Assembly: GCA_030248135.1 (NCBI GenBank)
Contig: JASANC010001728.1
Span: 96,228 to 160,227 of the forward strand
Direction of reading: 5' to 3'
Origin: Theristus sp. LFF4_11
Lineage: Eukaryota; Nematoda; Chromadorea; Monhysterida; Xyalidae
DNA: 64,000 nucleotides
How positions within the stretch are numbered: position 1 is the first letter of the stretch; every line of letters begins with the position of its first letter. Below the pieces are notes generated by a model. It searched no databases, was not told the origin of the DNA, and saw nothing but the letters and a program-made list of their open reading frames with translations. The position numbers and the translations under genes are program-made. This document shows, piece by piece, positions 1 through 13,275 of this stretch.

Positions 1-1323
1 TGTTGTCTTGATTGGACAGTCGAAATAAACGCATAGTATCGTTAGCAATTTTTTGACGGGAGACAATGAGGCCTGTAGCCATTGTTTGGTAGAGCTTTGT
101 CCTTTCATGTTCGGACCTTGGTTGATTAGCGTTGATTGCTTAATGATTCGGTCGGGCAGGTTGTTTGAACGCTGACGTTATTTTCACGTGTTCTGCTGGT
201 TAAGCTAAAATCTTTGTGAAATTTGTATGGTATTACGGTAAAGAGAAACGGCTTTTGACTGAGCTAGTCACATTCTCAAATTTCATTTTTTGGCAAAACA
301 CATCTGCATAATTGTGGAATGTGGACTTTGAAATTCAATATTGTCAGTTTGAAACCCGACTTTTCGTTTTGAAAACGCAAATGCCAACATTGTAATCTCT
401 TTTTGCTTTATTACTTTTATTTTTTCAAACATTGCATACATTCACTTTGTATTTTCTACACATAGTTTTCGGTTACATCGATTCAATTTTTTGCAATGAA
501 ACAGCCAGCACATTTTTAAAAATTATTTTAAAAATAAGTGATTTATCTACAATGACTCTGAAACATTGAAACAAGTGTTTTGCATGTGGCGTCGACAACC
601 TCTGCACGTCACATGCGCGAAATCAAAAGTTCCAATTGCCTTTTACGCTGCGACTAATGGCGGTGACGGTTTTAGCTGTTTTGGCTTGCCTACTCATGGT
701 GTCTTACACTTCTCTGGTATTATGCCGTGCACTGCAGAATAAAACTGACTGACTGACTGACTGACTGAAATTTTAACACAACAAAAAACGGCAACTATAT
801 TTCTTTTACGGCTGCAAGATTCAGCTTAAAATGTTGTTCAGTTCTGAACACAAACTGTTTTTCCTGTTTACGTTTTTAATCACACTGTACAATGTACATT
901 GTATGTATAAATCACAACCATGCATAAAACAGAACAGACAAGAATAAATCAACAATAAGCAGTAAGCATAGTTTTCTACATAAACCTGACCCTTTTCGTT
1001 TAAAAATAGTACAATAGCGTTGCAGATTCTTCACTTTCAAGATTAAATAAAACAAATAATGTTTAAAAAACTGCACTTGCAATATATCACAAAATATTTG
1101 AACGACTACCACATGATAGAACATATGTAAGTGCAACTCATAAAATTTTCTTGCACAACACATAATTTATTCAAAAAACTGAATTGTGCAACAAATAATT
1201 CTTGATACCAACTGCTGAAACATCAAACCTTGGTTCTATTTTTACAGTACCAAAACATTTCACGTGCTCTTTTTGTTATTTTTTGCTCCATTTGAATCGC
1301 AATCCATCTACCGTCAACATTTT
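1..1323. other. Non-coding DNA downstream of the kinesin gene
   Basis: AT-rich sequence past the kinesin stop codon. No open frame resembles a protein family. It holds one retroelement-like 3' end (685-770) described separately. No clear AATAAA signal for the kinesin transcript was located with confidence. Confidence 0.6.
685..770 (+). repeat. Retroelement-like 3' end with CTGA tail
   Basis: A segment running from TTTGGCTTGCCTACTCATGG through AATAAAA ends in a short tandem CTGA tail. The same sequence occurs in reverse orientation at about 18850-18934, also ending in the tandem CAGT/CTGA run. A shared body next to a polyadenylation-like signal and a simple-repeat tail is typical of non-LTR retroelement or SINE 3' ends. 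No reverse transcriptase is present. Confidence 0.6.
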
Positions 1324-4300
1324 TCAACAAATCACGCAAGCGCTAGATTTTATCCGATTTGGATTGTCACTGTATGACGAAGAGCGACGATCATAGAAGC
1401 CGTTGGCTCGCTTTGTGTCTTCGTACAGATTTCGCCATTTCTCGAGAACCTTCTCATTTGGTGCGTCCAGAATGCCTTTGATGACACTCAGTTGGACTTG
1501 TTCAGTCTGAGTAAAAAATCAAAAACTAAAACCATTTTTATTGTACAGTACTTTTGTCTTTCTGTCCGTTTGTACTATTAGCACACTGTTATTCTACTAG
1601 AATAAGACAACTGACATTGAAAGAAACTGAAACTGATGATTCTTGTCAGCTCAAAAAGTAACCTTGTGCTGTTCGCCATGGTTGACGACATCTCGCAGGC
1701 ACTGCATCTTTGCTTCCATTTTATCTTGACGCCGCTTCAGAACATTTGACTCCATGTCGGCTTTGATTTTTCCGACATCAATCACCTGCGAGATAAAACA
1801 CCGTGAATGTGCAAATTATACTGCCAAATTATCATTCAATGTGCAACACAATTTGTGATTGAATGTGATTAATTTTAGTTTTCGACGAAAATTATAAAAA
1901 ATGCCTTTATTTACTGCATCTATAACAAATTGTAGTTGTTGTTTAGCATAATATCCCTCACCCTTCGGTTGTTATTTGCCGCTGAGATCATCGAACGAGA
2001 CAGAGCGTCCGTTTCAAGCAACGCCGCTGTGTTCCGGCGGTCTCTCCGGTCGCGTTGAATTGGAATCTGAACACCCCACACCTCGACCAACAGGAACCCG
2101 TCACACAGCCAATTAAGAGCCGGTTCGCGCATCGGTTTAAACGAGAACTGCTGTTCGTGTTTGAACTTTGGGCAATTGTCGTCGACCTGTTAAGAATGAT
2201 GATTTTCAAATTACAATCTGCTTGCAGTTTTGTAATAACGATTTGTAATTCCTATACTACTACACTGTAGCTTAATACTACACTTGTTTTTAAATCAAAT
2301 ACCTAAATAAATAATCAAGTTGAATAACTAAATTTTTTCTTTATTTTAATCATTTAATATTTTTTGAAGCATTTATGAATCCCTAATGATTGCAATTGGT
2401 TGTTATGGGTATTATCCATTTTAGGTTCTGCGACTGAATGCGTTTGCAGAAGTGGAAAGGAAACAAGATTCAATCTTTATGTGGCAATTCAAAAACGCCT
2501 AAGTGACCCTTGCCCTAATTAGGGGACTCAGATCACAAAGCCAATTTTGAATTCCCGCGTCACGGATATGCGCGCATTGAGTCTCGCGACCAAAATAAAA
2601 GATAATACACTCACAGCAAAATCGGCAATCTCAAAACATACAGACCTGTAATTCATTATTGATCAACTGTATCGATAAAAATCATGTTACTTTAAATGAC
2701 GAAATTGTTTGAGAAAACTGATATCGCTTGCCTTTTTTGTTTGAATATATTCCTCCGAATCAAAATGTTTATATCGACAGAAGACGTCCGTGTAGCGCGG
2801 TGGTAAACCCATGGCGCCGTGGATTTTTACTTTGTAAAAATAGTCTTTATTCAGTAGATCCTTCGGATTGTCCACCCACAGCTGATAATTATCATCAAAT
2901 TCTTTTCCTGTAATTGAAACGTCATAAAGCTTGAAGAAAGTTTGATCGAATCATGATAAAGAATAACTCGGCCATAACCAGCAACAAAACGGCTTTGGAT
3001 ATTTTTTGTTTTGTTCACCTTTGTGATCGCAGGGCGACAATTCGATGTCCATTAAACCGCTTTCGTTTCCTCTGAAGTCAGTGATTTCCAGCTGAGATTT
3101 CATTTCGATGCAATATGCCAACGATTTCAGGTAAACGCTGCATGTACCCATTTTGCATGGCTCATCAATTGGTTCCGTAAAAGGATCTTGATCATCAGGA
3201 AGGTTTCGCAGCAGTACCTGTGCAAGCGAATTCACTTTAGACAACAAAAGTTTGTTACTAAACGGTTATCAACTAACTTCAAACCCAAAACAGCAAACGT
3301 CAAAAAAAAATCATCACCTCTCCCTCCTCGACATCTTCGTATAATTCTTGCATTTTAAAGAAGCGACTCAAAAATTTCTCTTTCGGCCAGTCATAAATCA
3401 GTCCGTTGGAAAAATTGCGCACGCGAACGTAAACTTCTGAACCGGGGCCAGGCAGACCGAGAAGCTCTCTGAGTTACGTGCAGTTTCGTTCAATAAAAAC
3501 TTAGCTAAACATGTTCGTATAAGTTTGAGTTGTTACCTTGACACTAATTGCATTTCAAATTTGGTCATTTTGTCCAGCGCCTCACTGATCGAATTTGCTT
3601 CTTCAACTGCTGGCATCACCTGTTTTTTTTGAATTTTCATTTGTTAATTCATGAAAATTAAAACGAAAACAATCCTCTAACCTGCAACAGTTCTTCCTGC
3701 AGTTTCGCCTGATCTTCCGTTGTATTTTCGGTAGCAGCCATATTGAATCCGCTGTTGTTCGCGATTTCTTCTTGCGCCATTTCCCAAGTGATTGTCTCTG
3801 GCGTGGCTCTGGAGCCTTTTCGATCCAACGGATTTTGAAATAGATACAACTGCGTGGTGCCAAATAAGATCCGATCGTTGTGGTAAAGATCGATCTGCAA
3901 AAAAACCAATGGAAATTACTGCGTAGACAGTCTTTAAATGAACTGCAGTACTTACCGATGTTGCGAGCGGCTGACCATTCACAAGCACTTTTGCTTTGTC
4001 TGTCGACTTCTCTAGCTTAACCACCGAGCCGTCCTTTGCGACAGTGATCGCTGCGTGCTGTGGCAGAATACTTGGTCCCATCATGACAATGTCCGACTTA
4101 GGGCCCTTCTGGTTGCCGATCTTTAATTTCGCGGCCGGGGTCAAAATGTGCACAATGCTGCCGACCAGTTGCGGATCCATATTCAGATTGTACAGATGGG
4201 GATTTTTTGATCGTTGCTTTTGCATTTCAGCCCGCTGTGTGGCGGCGTCTTGTGCAGCCGCTTCAGCCTGAACGCAGAACTTGGTCGCGGTACTACTAAT

Positions 4301-7300
4301 TTCGTTTGATAAATGTATTTATAAGTCTTTAAACTGAACTTAAATTAAGATCAGCGATTTTTGACAATTTAAGTGACTTTCGTAAGCCAATCTAAACTTT
4401 ACCGATACCCCTTGCATCACTATTATATACCTCTTTCAGTTTCTGTTCATACGATTTGCGCAACTCTTCTAACTCCCGCTGGTTCTCCTCGACTGCCGCC
4501 TTATCGTCGTCGGCCTCAGCGCCCTTACCGCCGCCCTTTTTCAGTTTTTCCTGAATTTAATAATGGCATTTCACATTTCTTTTAAAATTTTTTTTAAAAT
4601 ACTTGAAAAAAGATCGTATACTTGTAATCGAGCATTCTCCTCTTGCAGTTCCCGGATCAGCTTCTCGGTTGGATCCTCGTTGACGACCGCCTTGGTTTTG
4701 ATTTCTTTCGCACGATCAGCGTAACGCAACGTCGACAGCGACTCTTCGTAATTGATGTCGGCTGGACTGATTGCGGCGATCATTACAGTCTTACTGTTGC
4801 CGCCGAGTGCGTTCATCAACAGTTTGGTCAGCACACTGTCGCGATACGGCACTTTCACTTTCTTCCCTGCACAATGCAAACTGTCTATAGTTCTGCAAAC
4901 TGAATTCAACATTGATCGAAAAGGAACGCCGCAAACCTTGGGACTGGTCTGCCAATGCCGAAATGCAATTTCCCAGAGCACTCAGCGACACGTTTATAGA
5001 TGCACCCTCTTTCAGTCGGTCACCGGTTGCTCCCGTTGATGCGACACGCTCGCTGCCTGCTAAATCGACCAGGCAATTCTGTGAGCTCTTCGCCACTTCC
5101 TCGCCGGCTGGATTTTTGTGTTTTTGCACAAATGTAATTGCTGAAAAACAGAGAGCAAATATTCAGAAATGTTGACAAATATGTTGACAAATGTATTGCC
5201 AACATAGCATGGCCTATTTTTTTAAACGTGTCCCACTGAAATGACCTCATGTGCCACAAAACATGCGCTTGTCGTTCACAGCAAACCAGACTATCCGTTT
5301 AGCCGATTTCTTCCCGTAAACAAATGGTGAATGTCGAATCAGTCACACCAAACTGACATTTTAATGCCTGTACTTTGACAAACGGGCGTTTTTAAATAAA
5401 ATGACGTCACGTTAGTCCGGACACGTTTGAATAAATCCACAATAGCTATTTACGACGGTGCAGCGGCGTCACGGCACTGAGCAAAAGTACTGCTTTTAGA
5501 CTTGGGCTAAGTATGATGGACTGAAATGAATGGGAGCGCTCACAATGAATTCAACCAACCAACAATTGTGTGCGCCCGACTGCTTGTGGCGTTCATGTTC
5601 GTCGATGCAATTGTTCGATTTTTGTTGCCTTCGTCCATTTTTGCGCGAATCGTTTCAAAGTTGTCGACCGTGATCGATGTTTTGCCGTCCGCATAGAAAC
5701 CTTTCTTTGAGTGCTCGCGAACTTTGAGTCCTTTCTTTTTGCCAGCTGAAGAAGCTTTTTTGACATTATCCTAAACCGATTAACTCTTTGTTTGTTAGAG
5801 TTATAGAGGCTACGTTTACATATGAAAGCCAACGGCTTGCATGTCTCACTTTAGATTTGGTGATTTTTTCTGCGATGTTTCTGTACAGTGATTAGTGATT
5901 ATGGTGAGTTTCTTATCACATTAATATATCGGGCACTTATACGCAATGCTCAGCGACTGCTTCATTGACATGCTTGGCTATTCTTTTCTGGTTATTTGTT
6001 TTGGAGCGTTCAAAAACTTGAAAAATATCGGTAAACAGCAGAGTGTAGCTCAATCGAATGCTTTTACTACCTTTCGGGTTCAACAAGTCGCGCACGATTT
6101 CGTTGTAGATTTCAATCATCGAGAACGTCACCTCGTACTGAGTGTCGTTTGTCTCCTTCGACGATTTCTTCTCATTAATTTCTTGGAATAATTTGTCGCA
6201 GAACATCGGTACGATGCCTTTAAAATACGACAAAAAACTCAGTATGTGAAACTGGTCATGGAGATAAATTTTGCGAGTGCTATTGCAACAGAGAATGCTT
6301 ATTTTTGAGTGCACATTGTTGGATTCTTTTTTCAAATTCTCAATTTAAAATACCCAGCTTTTTATTCTGCTCACCTTTATTAGCCCCATAGCCGACCACC
6401 GAGTACGACTTGCCCGAGCCGGTCTGCCCATAAGCGAACAACGTTGAATTGTATCCCTCCCAGGCGTTCTTCAAAATGCCGACGCCGAGATCATTGAAAC
6501 AGCGCTGTTGGTCGCAGTAGTTCTTGCTGTTCTTGTGCGACGGATCCGGCTCCCAGTAGCCGTCCTTGTTCTCGCGGCCACCGTCGAACGACCAATAGCT
6601 GTAGTCGAACGCGAACAGCTGCAAGTTGACTGGGCGTTGCAATCAGTTTTTGAAAATGATGTTCAGTAGGATTTTATTTCATTTATTAGATTCCAATTGT
6701 CAATTTCATTGATAAAAGTTATTATTGTGTGTCGCCTCTGTGGTTCAATCACATCTCAAAAGGTGCCGGGTTCGACCCCCCCCCTACCGGAGAACATCCA
6801 ATCCAAACGCTTGTAGTTCAGTCGCTTATAGTCTAGTGAGTCTAATCCAAAATTACCGTAAAGTCTTGCATATAAGGTCTCCTTATATAAATTTGAAAAT
6901 CAAAAATTTCTGAAAAAAGTGGAATTTCGTGTGACAACCTTATAAGTGGGAGGAGGTCTTATAAAGCGAACATCAGGAATTCCGGGCCTTATAAACGGGG
7001 TAGGATTTCGATCAAGTCAAAATTTTGAAATTTTTGGTTTCCCGCCGTGTGACACTCCGCCCACTTTTTGGTGGGGGTCTTATAAGTGGGAGGAACCTTA
7101 TATGCAAGACTTTACGGTAATCGACAAACAATTACTTTCTTGGTATGTAGCTGTTATCCAAAAAGCGAAACCACCTTCGGATCCTTCTCCGGGTCAGCCG
7201 GGTTCGTCAGTATCGTCTGTTTGCCCTCCATTCGAACGCAACATTTTGCCTTTCGATCCTTCTCACGCTTGTTGAACGGTCGCACCCGCACGGCCACTTT

Positions 7301-7345
7301 CAGCGCTTCCTCTTTCCCTTCCTTCTCTTTCTCCTTTTTCGTCAT
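1324..7345 (-). CDS. Kinesin-3 motor protein, KIF28/KLP-6-like
   Basis: Sixteen exons (7175-7345, 6375-6618, 6071-6217, 5560-5745, 4937-5140, 4622-4866, 4431-4550, 3956-4267, 3682-3894, 3537-3619, 3318-3468, 3019-3217, 2732-2907, 1962-2186, 1663-1785, 1324-1506) join in phase to 993 aa, close to the length of KLP-6/KIF28 proteins. The protein is a microtubule-based ATP-driven motor. Seen: P-loop GQTGSGKS (about 121-128), switch I NATSSRAH (about 239-246), switch II DLAGSE (about 275-280), motor domain to about 395, a lysine/glutamate-rich neck, then an FHA domain (about 440-550) beginning [13 protein letters not shown], and a C-terminal region whose motifs ([26 protein letters not shown]) recall KIF28/KLP-6. 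Family members move organelle or ciliary cargo. The start ATG at 7345 lies just before the motor. The subfamily call is from memory of motifs. Oddities: intron 13 appears to use a GC donor, and the protein ends in CVIC. Confidence 0.9.
2427..2610 (+). repeat. Interspersed repeat, family R-A, copy 1 (kinesin intron)
   Basis: This shares its body with 13966-14106 and 42093-42300: blocks around GGGGACTCAGATCAC, TTTTGAATTCCCGCGTCA and ATTGAGTCTCG, then a terminal GACCAAAATAAAAGA. It lies inside the 2187-2731 kinesin intron. A common 3' end with an AATAAA-like terminus suggests a SINE or the tail of a LINE. No promoter boxes were recognised. Confidence 0.65.
6856..7117 (+). mobile_element. MITE-1 copy 1 (262 bp, TA target duplication)
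   Basis: It starts CCGTAAAGTCTTGCATATAA and ends with the reverse complement of that terminus, giving perfect inverted termini of about 24 bp flanked by TA on both sides. It is exactly 262 bp, like the copies at 51752-52013 and 54001-54262. It has no transposase ORF. The TA duplication and short termini suggest a non-autonomous Tc1/mariner-type or related element. It sits in kinesin intron 1. Confidence 0.9.
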
Positions 7346-10300
7346 TGCTTGATTTTTCAGACCGCTGAAAAAAAATGGAAACAGTGAAACTGAAGATCAC
7401 GAATGCACCTTTTTTCAAGTCGATCGTGAATCAATAGAAAGGATTACTCAGCAAAAAAAGTTTGTTCTGAGCCACAGAAAAAAGCTCAAACATGATCAAT
7501 GCAGTGGTCTCTCGGCTTATCATCTCGCCCACTGTCATCCCGTGGTGAAGAGACCCACAATTTTGGTTGGCCCTGGTTACCGGCACAAACAATCGTGAAG
7601 CGTGTGTTGCGTTCGGGGGTGTCTCATCCGCTACGCATGTGTTGTTGGGCTTCTGTTATAATTTTCAGCTTTCAATAGGTATACAATAGGTACAGGTACC
7701 ACCATTTTTACAAACAACCTATTTTTCAGTTTTTCAGTGCATGCTTGGTATACTGGGGCTGCTGTGCGGTTATTTACGGATGCGTGCACTCCTGTATTCA
7801 ATGTACACGGTGTTTGCTTTGTGACGTACATGTATGGTCGTAGTCGTCAGTGGCTATGAATTTTGAAGTTATCAATCGGATCGGACAGTATTGATTTTTT
7901 GCATTTCTGTTTTTTTGTGTCAAATGAAATTTTTTGGTGAATTTTGATCTAACAGCCACATTCAAGTAAGAAAGCATTCGTCTGCAACAGAACATTTTGC
8001 GGGCGATCGCAAATTTTCTTCGTTCACCGTGCGACACCGTAAAAACAGTGTCCAGCCCTCGCGGTGACAGTCCGCAGCCCACAAAGCAAAAACTGATGTT
8101 CATCGTTTTTACGCATATGCGTGGCCCCTATGCCAACCCAGAAATGCTCAGCCTATCTGTGGCTATCGAAAGTTCAAAATTCAAACTACATTTTGTTCAA
8201 TTTGCAAGTGAAATACACCGATAAAATCGGTAATTTATAGAACACCACAACTTTCAAGGCTTGTGTCCAGTGAACAAGAACCCAAATACTGGTTTTTGAA
8301 CCGGAGCACTGAACAAAGCAGCTGACCGTTTTCTTCATTTTACACATCTGGGTTTTGCGGCGGCTGTGCACTTTCATTGTTTGTTGATTTATGTTTATTG
8401 CATTGCGTCACTTGCAATTTAAAGAATAATGACGCACAACGAACGCAGTGAATGAAAATTTTCACTTACAAATATGTGAACACTAAATGCTTGAAGTTTT
8501 ATAATATTACTCGATGACTGGGTATTTCATTAGTATGTCACGTTCCTTACCCACCCGCCAACACCAATACTTGGAAAACGGCCGTTACTTACTGTAGTAA
8601 GTTTTTTTTAAACCTGTCACATTTTTGCAAAATGCAGAGCTCGCTAAACAAGAAAAAACAGGGTCGCAGTTACATATTTAGCCACAACAGGGGTGTTTCA
8701 TTTCAACCAAGCAACTTGATGCAATCGTTCTTCTTTATTCAAAGGTTCGCATGCGCTGCAGCCGCAAAAACGTATGACAAGTTTGAGCAAACAAACTTTG
8801 CTAAAGTTGCACGTAAAACTAAACCAACTTCAGTAGCAACGGTAATTTCTCAATGCTCAAAAGTTTTTGAACGCGAAATTCGACACCCCCAACCCCGTTC
8901 CGCCTTCCCTTTAAAAAACGAGCTTTCTGACTGTGTGTTCCAGTAAAGTAAGAAAAAATACAAAATGTTGACAATGATACAATTATTAGATGAATGAACA
9001 AAAGCTATAAAAATTATTTCACACTTCTCTGACGTTATTGAAGCAAGAAACACCGAGAACCAAGTGGAAACATGAGCCTCTGTTTTGCGAACAAGTTGCG
9101 CGAAAAAAGTTGAGAAATGTTCAGATCATCCTGTTCAAAAAAAGGAACACACGGAAAGCTAAAATGATCAATCAGCAAAAACAAATGCGACACTGACACT
9201 GGCTTTTGTCGTCTCAGGTTGCATTAGCACGCGGTGTTTTTTTTGGCGACTGAATCTCTGCGATTGATCTATTTCGTTGCTTTTGTAATTTTTTCCAAAA
9301 AGTATTGTGTCCATCAAAAAGTTTTTGCTGGAAGCCATGTTAAGACCAAACAGAAACTTCCAAATAATCCTGTATCAGAAACAAAAATTTATCCATTCAA
9401 CCAAACCAATGGGTTACTTACAAGTGCGGGTTTTTGAGCCCTTTCAAACGTTCGTTCAAAAGTCTCGCTTTTTTCCATGTCGCGTTTTTTGTGTTCGATA
9501 CGGCTTTTTGTCTACAAAGACACTTCTTAGTTAACAGCACACACTTTCACTGGTTTAAAAGTAAGGTTTCTTTTCTATCCGGAAAAGATTTTTGTTTTTC
9601 ATTCACTTTCTAAGAACTTATTTTCTGCATTTCCTTCTCAGCGACCCGCCTCGAACATACATTGTATCGTGACGCAAAAAAATTGAAAACCTGCCATTCA
9701 CACGAGCTTGAAATTCCGATCAGCGTGTTCAGCATTTTTTCCAGGCGCATTCAGGAATGTCCGCAGATGATCACCTCACATACGTTCGGTTTCTGCGGTA
9801 GGCTGTGTCAGATTTCACGTTGTGTTAACCGGAAGAACACCTCAACCAAAAAAACCTTCATATTCCCATTGCCTCAAAAACCGCACAAGAGTTTGCTAAT
9901 GATATAAAATTTTGGTCTCATTCCGACAGCGCTAAAATGTGTCAATTTCACAATAATTTTAGCTAGCGAAAAACTCGTCAAACTGAAAGTTTCTCAGTAT
10001 GGATTTTTGATTGAGCGATGTTGTGCGCAGTTTGAAAGCGTTTGTTGCCGTTCAAAGTTCGTTTGTATATCCGGTGCATTCACTTTTTGGCTTTTCAAAG
10101 GTGCTGTTCAAATTTGCAGGTCGACAAAATTTATCAACTTTGTTGTCGGACCTCTTGATCGGTCGCTCTCTTTTGTGCTAAAACATCGTTTTTTAAATTG
10201 TGCTTGACAGTGGTAAAACATGTCATTTGTCTTCCATATTAGAGTTTCCTTGGTTTTCGACTATTGGACGGTTTTTGAATGTGCCTCGGCTGATTGGCTG

Positions 10301-12880
10301 TTTTGTGCTTTTTTATTCAATGTAAAATAGTGCCACCGCTCAGCTGGTTAGCAAAGACGTAAGCTTGAATGGTGAATTCGTCATTTAAAAAAAGTTTCTT
10401 CGCATTCTTTGCATACTTTTGACAGTTTTGCACGGAACGAACTTCTTGATATAAATAAGACGTCATTCATAGTGGTCTTTTTCAAACTTTAAAATGTCAT
10501 CGTAAAAATGCGCTGGCGGTTTACCAAGATACCTTGCCTGACTGAGTTCACGATTTTACGATCTATGCTCACTATTTTAAAAGGCAGGTTTGTGTTTTTT
10601 AACGCAAAAAACAACCATCATTCCTGGAACGAGATCAGGGCACACGCTACACTGCGCCAGTTGTTTATGCCACTCAACAGAGGTCGCCTCACACGTAAAG
10701 TTCATTGGGTATCAAAGACAGCCAGACCACAAAAAAATGTTTGCCCCAAAATATTAATGGCTCCATTAAACGTTATTTTGAATTTCTTTTTGTCATTTCA
10801 ATCCCGCTTCAGTTGTAAACCATTTTTTGTGTAACAACACACAGGCGTGAAAATGTGCAAAAGGTTCGTTTTTCACACAACACCACCAGTTTCACACTGG
10901 CCTTTCCATTAGTTTATTTTGCACAGCCCGACAAGCCTGTGCTGTCCCCCGCGACTTTACCTTATTGGAACTGAAGAAAAAACGTGTCTACCTTTGTAAA
11001 ATGACAAACTATGGAACAGCGCTTTTCTTTCAAACGTGACATCCAAAACAGATCAGACAAAATTTCCGCGGTTTTTTAGGCAAGGGTTCACCGTGAAATG
11101 AATGAAGTTCACTAAGAATGTTTTGGTCGTGTCATTCCGTGCTGGGCTGCATGAGTAATTGGTTGATTGATCATTTGGTAGCTTTAGTTTTTTCGTTCGT
11201 TGAAAGAAACGCGGCTTTTTTTACGACTGATATTAGTCATAAACGTTTTTTCAAAGGTACTTCAAAAATTATTAATGATTGGTGTCAAAAAGTTGCTTTT
11301 TGTGGTGCGACGGTTCCGAGAACCAACCAACAGCGTTTGAGCGTTTTATTTTGTCTAAAGAAGTTTTTCACAAAACACCAACCAGCAAAATTTCGTGCGG
11401 CCACCATTGTCACATGTGAAGTCGAATCAGTATATAAGCTGCACAGGGCGAAAGCATAAAACACTAAATAATTTAACAGCTGAGCGAGTCAAATGCTCAT
11501 TATTTTTGTCGTTAGTTTTTGGGTGGGCGGCGGGCGGAGCGAAAAGTGCAAAATTACTAAAATGACTGTGATTATCGGAGCCCATCAGGGAGCTGTTCGG
11601 GATTTCTCAGACTCTGGAGCGCTTCTTGTCCAAGAAAACTGAGTACGATCTTTTACCACTGAAAAGTTTTTTTTTCAACTAACGAAGCACTGAAAAGTTA
11701 TTGTTGTTGTTTTTTTATTTCACGGTTCTGCAATGTCTGGCGTGAAGCTTTTAGTGTAAAACTTGAACATTACTCAAAAAATTGGTGAATATGTTTTTGT
11801 TCGTTTTTCTGTTTTTGCTACGATCTTGTTTTCAAAGAAAAACCTTTGAAAAAACGATCGCAGCTGAGCCATAAATCTTGCCGTTTTTGTTTGTTGGGCA
11901 GGTCTCATGATTTGCGTGCGAGCCGATTGTGAAAGTGAAGTGAAAGAGCTTTTTTTTACACCTACTGGTATCACTAATCGTCACGTTTCGCGCATAACTA
12001 CAATCTTTTCTGAGCATTCTTTTTCTGAGTTTCTAATTTGATCTGACCACACCAACCGCAAATATTTCACAATCACCCACCCGTGCAGAACTGTTTCAAT
12101 TGGGCCCGAACACAACAATGCGAGCATCCACAAAAAAACGATAAAAACGCTCAGTACTAAAGTCTGGACGCGTTTTTTTACCTTCGGAGACCCATTTGAG
12201 TGAATAATATCAGCGTTTTTAAAGCCGCGTACAGCTGGTCGCGTAAAAACACAGCGGTGGAAACGACCTGCTGTTGGAAAGCCTGTTTGAATTTGCATTG
12301 TTCTTCTATGTTTGAACAAACTACATACATGTAGCACAGCGTTTTCAGAGCATCACGCACTTTTCCTATCATTACAGCATTTTTGAACATCAATTTTTAG
12401 TGTTTGTTAAACGGATATTCGCCCTTGAACATCATCAGCACACTTGCCATAACCAAGCTAGTCCTGCGTGCTTTCCTACGTTGTAAAAATCCCAGTTTTT
12501 TTCTTTTGCTTATGTCTTCTTTTTTCGCCACTGGATATCATAGGCTGTAAGTGGCGCCGTAAAAAAAACAGCGCACCGGAATTTGAATATGGAATTTTAC
12601 ACGGTAGGAATGTTAAAACGTGCATATAAGGCTGAACAGACACATAACAAAAACCATAGTGGCACTTAAGTGCATAATTTCTGAAGACACCCATCTTGAT
12701 TTTTAGTTACGTTTCAAACACCCGACAGAAGGTGAAGAAACGCTACAAAAGCTGTCATCTGGTGGCTGAAGGTCGAAATAACAGAGCAGCACACTTGTGC
12801 TTGTTCCTGAACATCGAGCACACTCCGCAACAAACGTGTGAGATTACACCATATATTATTCTATTTCGTAACAGTTGACA
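7346..12880. other. Long intergenic region between kinesin and myosin genes
   Basis: About 5.5 kb of AT-rich sequence, upstream of the kinesin start and far upstream of the myosin start. It has many T-runs and short open frames with no family resemblance, no splice-consistent gene model, and no tRNA or snRNA that I recognise. The regulatory DNA of the two divergently oriented genes is presumably here, but no specific element can be supported. Confidence 0.55.
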
Positions 12881-12896
12881 ACAACAACAACAATAA

Positions 12897-13240
<344 letters not shown>

Positions 13241-13275
13241 GCAACGCGCGCGCGCGCATGCGAGTGCGCGCGACT
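13241..13275 (+). repeat. CG/GC alternating tract next to the microsatellite
   Basis: Immediately after the AAC run comes an alternating purine-pyrimidine stretch (CGCGCGCGCG, CATGCG, GTGCGCGCG). Such tracts can adopt Z-DNA. The abrupt junction of two simple repeats suggests a compound microsatellite. Confidence 0.7.

Noticed and set aside
6741..6790. Possible tRNA or SINE (B-box-like GGGTTCGACCCC)
   Set aside because: No A-box, no acceptor stem and no match to the SINE body; a lone B-box-like string is not enough.
7500..7620. Possible snRNA (TCTCGGCTTATC, CGTGAAGCG fragments)
   Set aside because: Only short look-alikes of U2 and U6 sequence; the defining blocks and Sm or 3' signals are absent.
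12479..12700. Short ORFs in the region upstream of the microsatellite
   Set aside because: Typical chance ORFs in AT-rich DNA; no splice-linked neighbours or family motifs.
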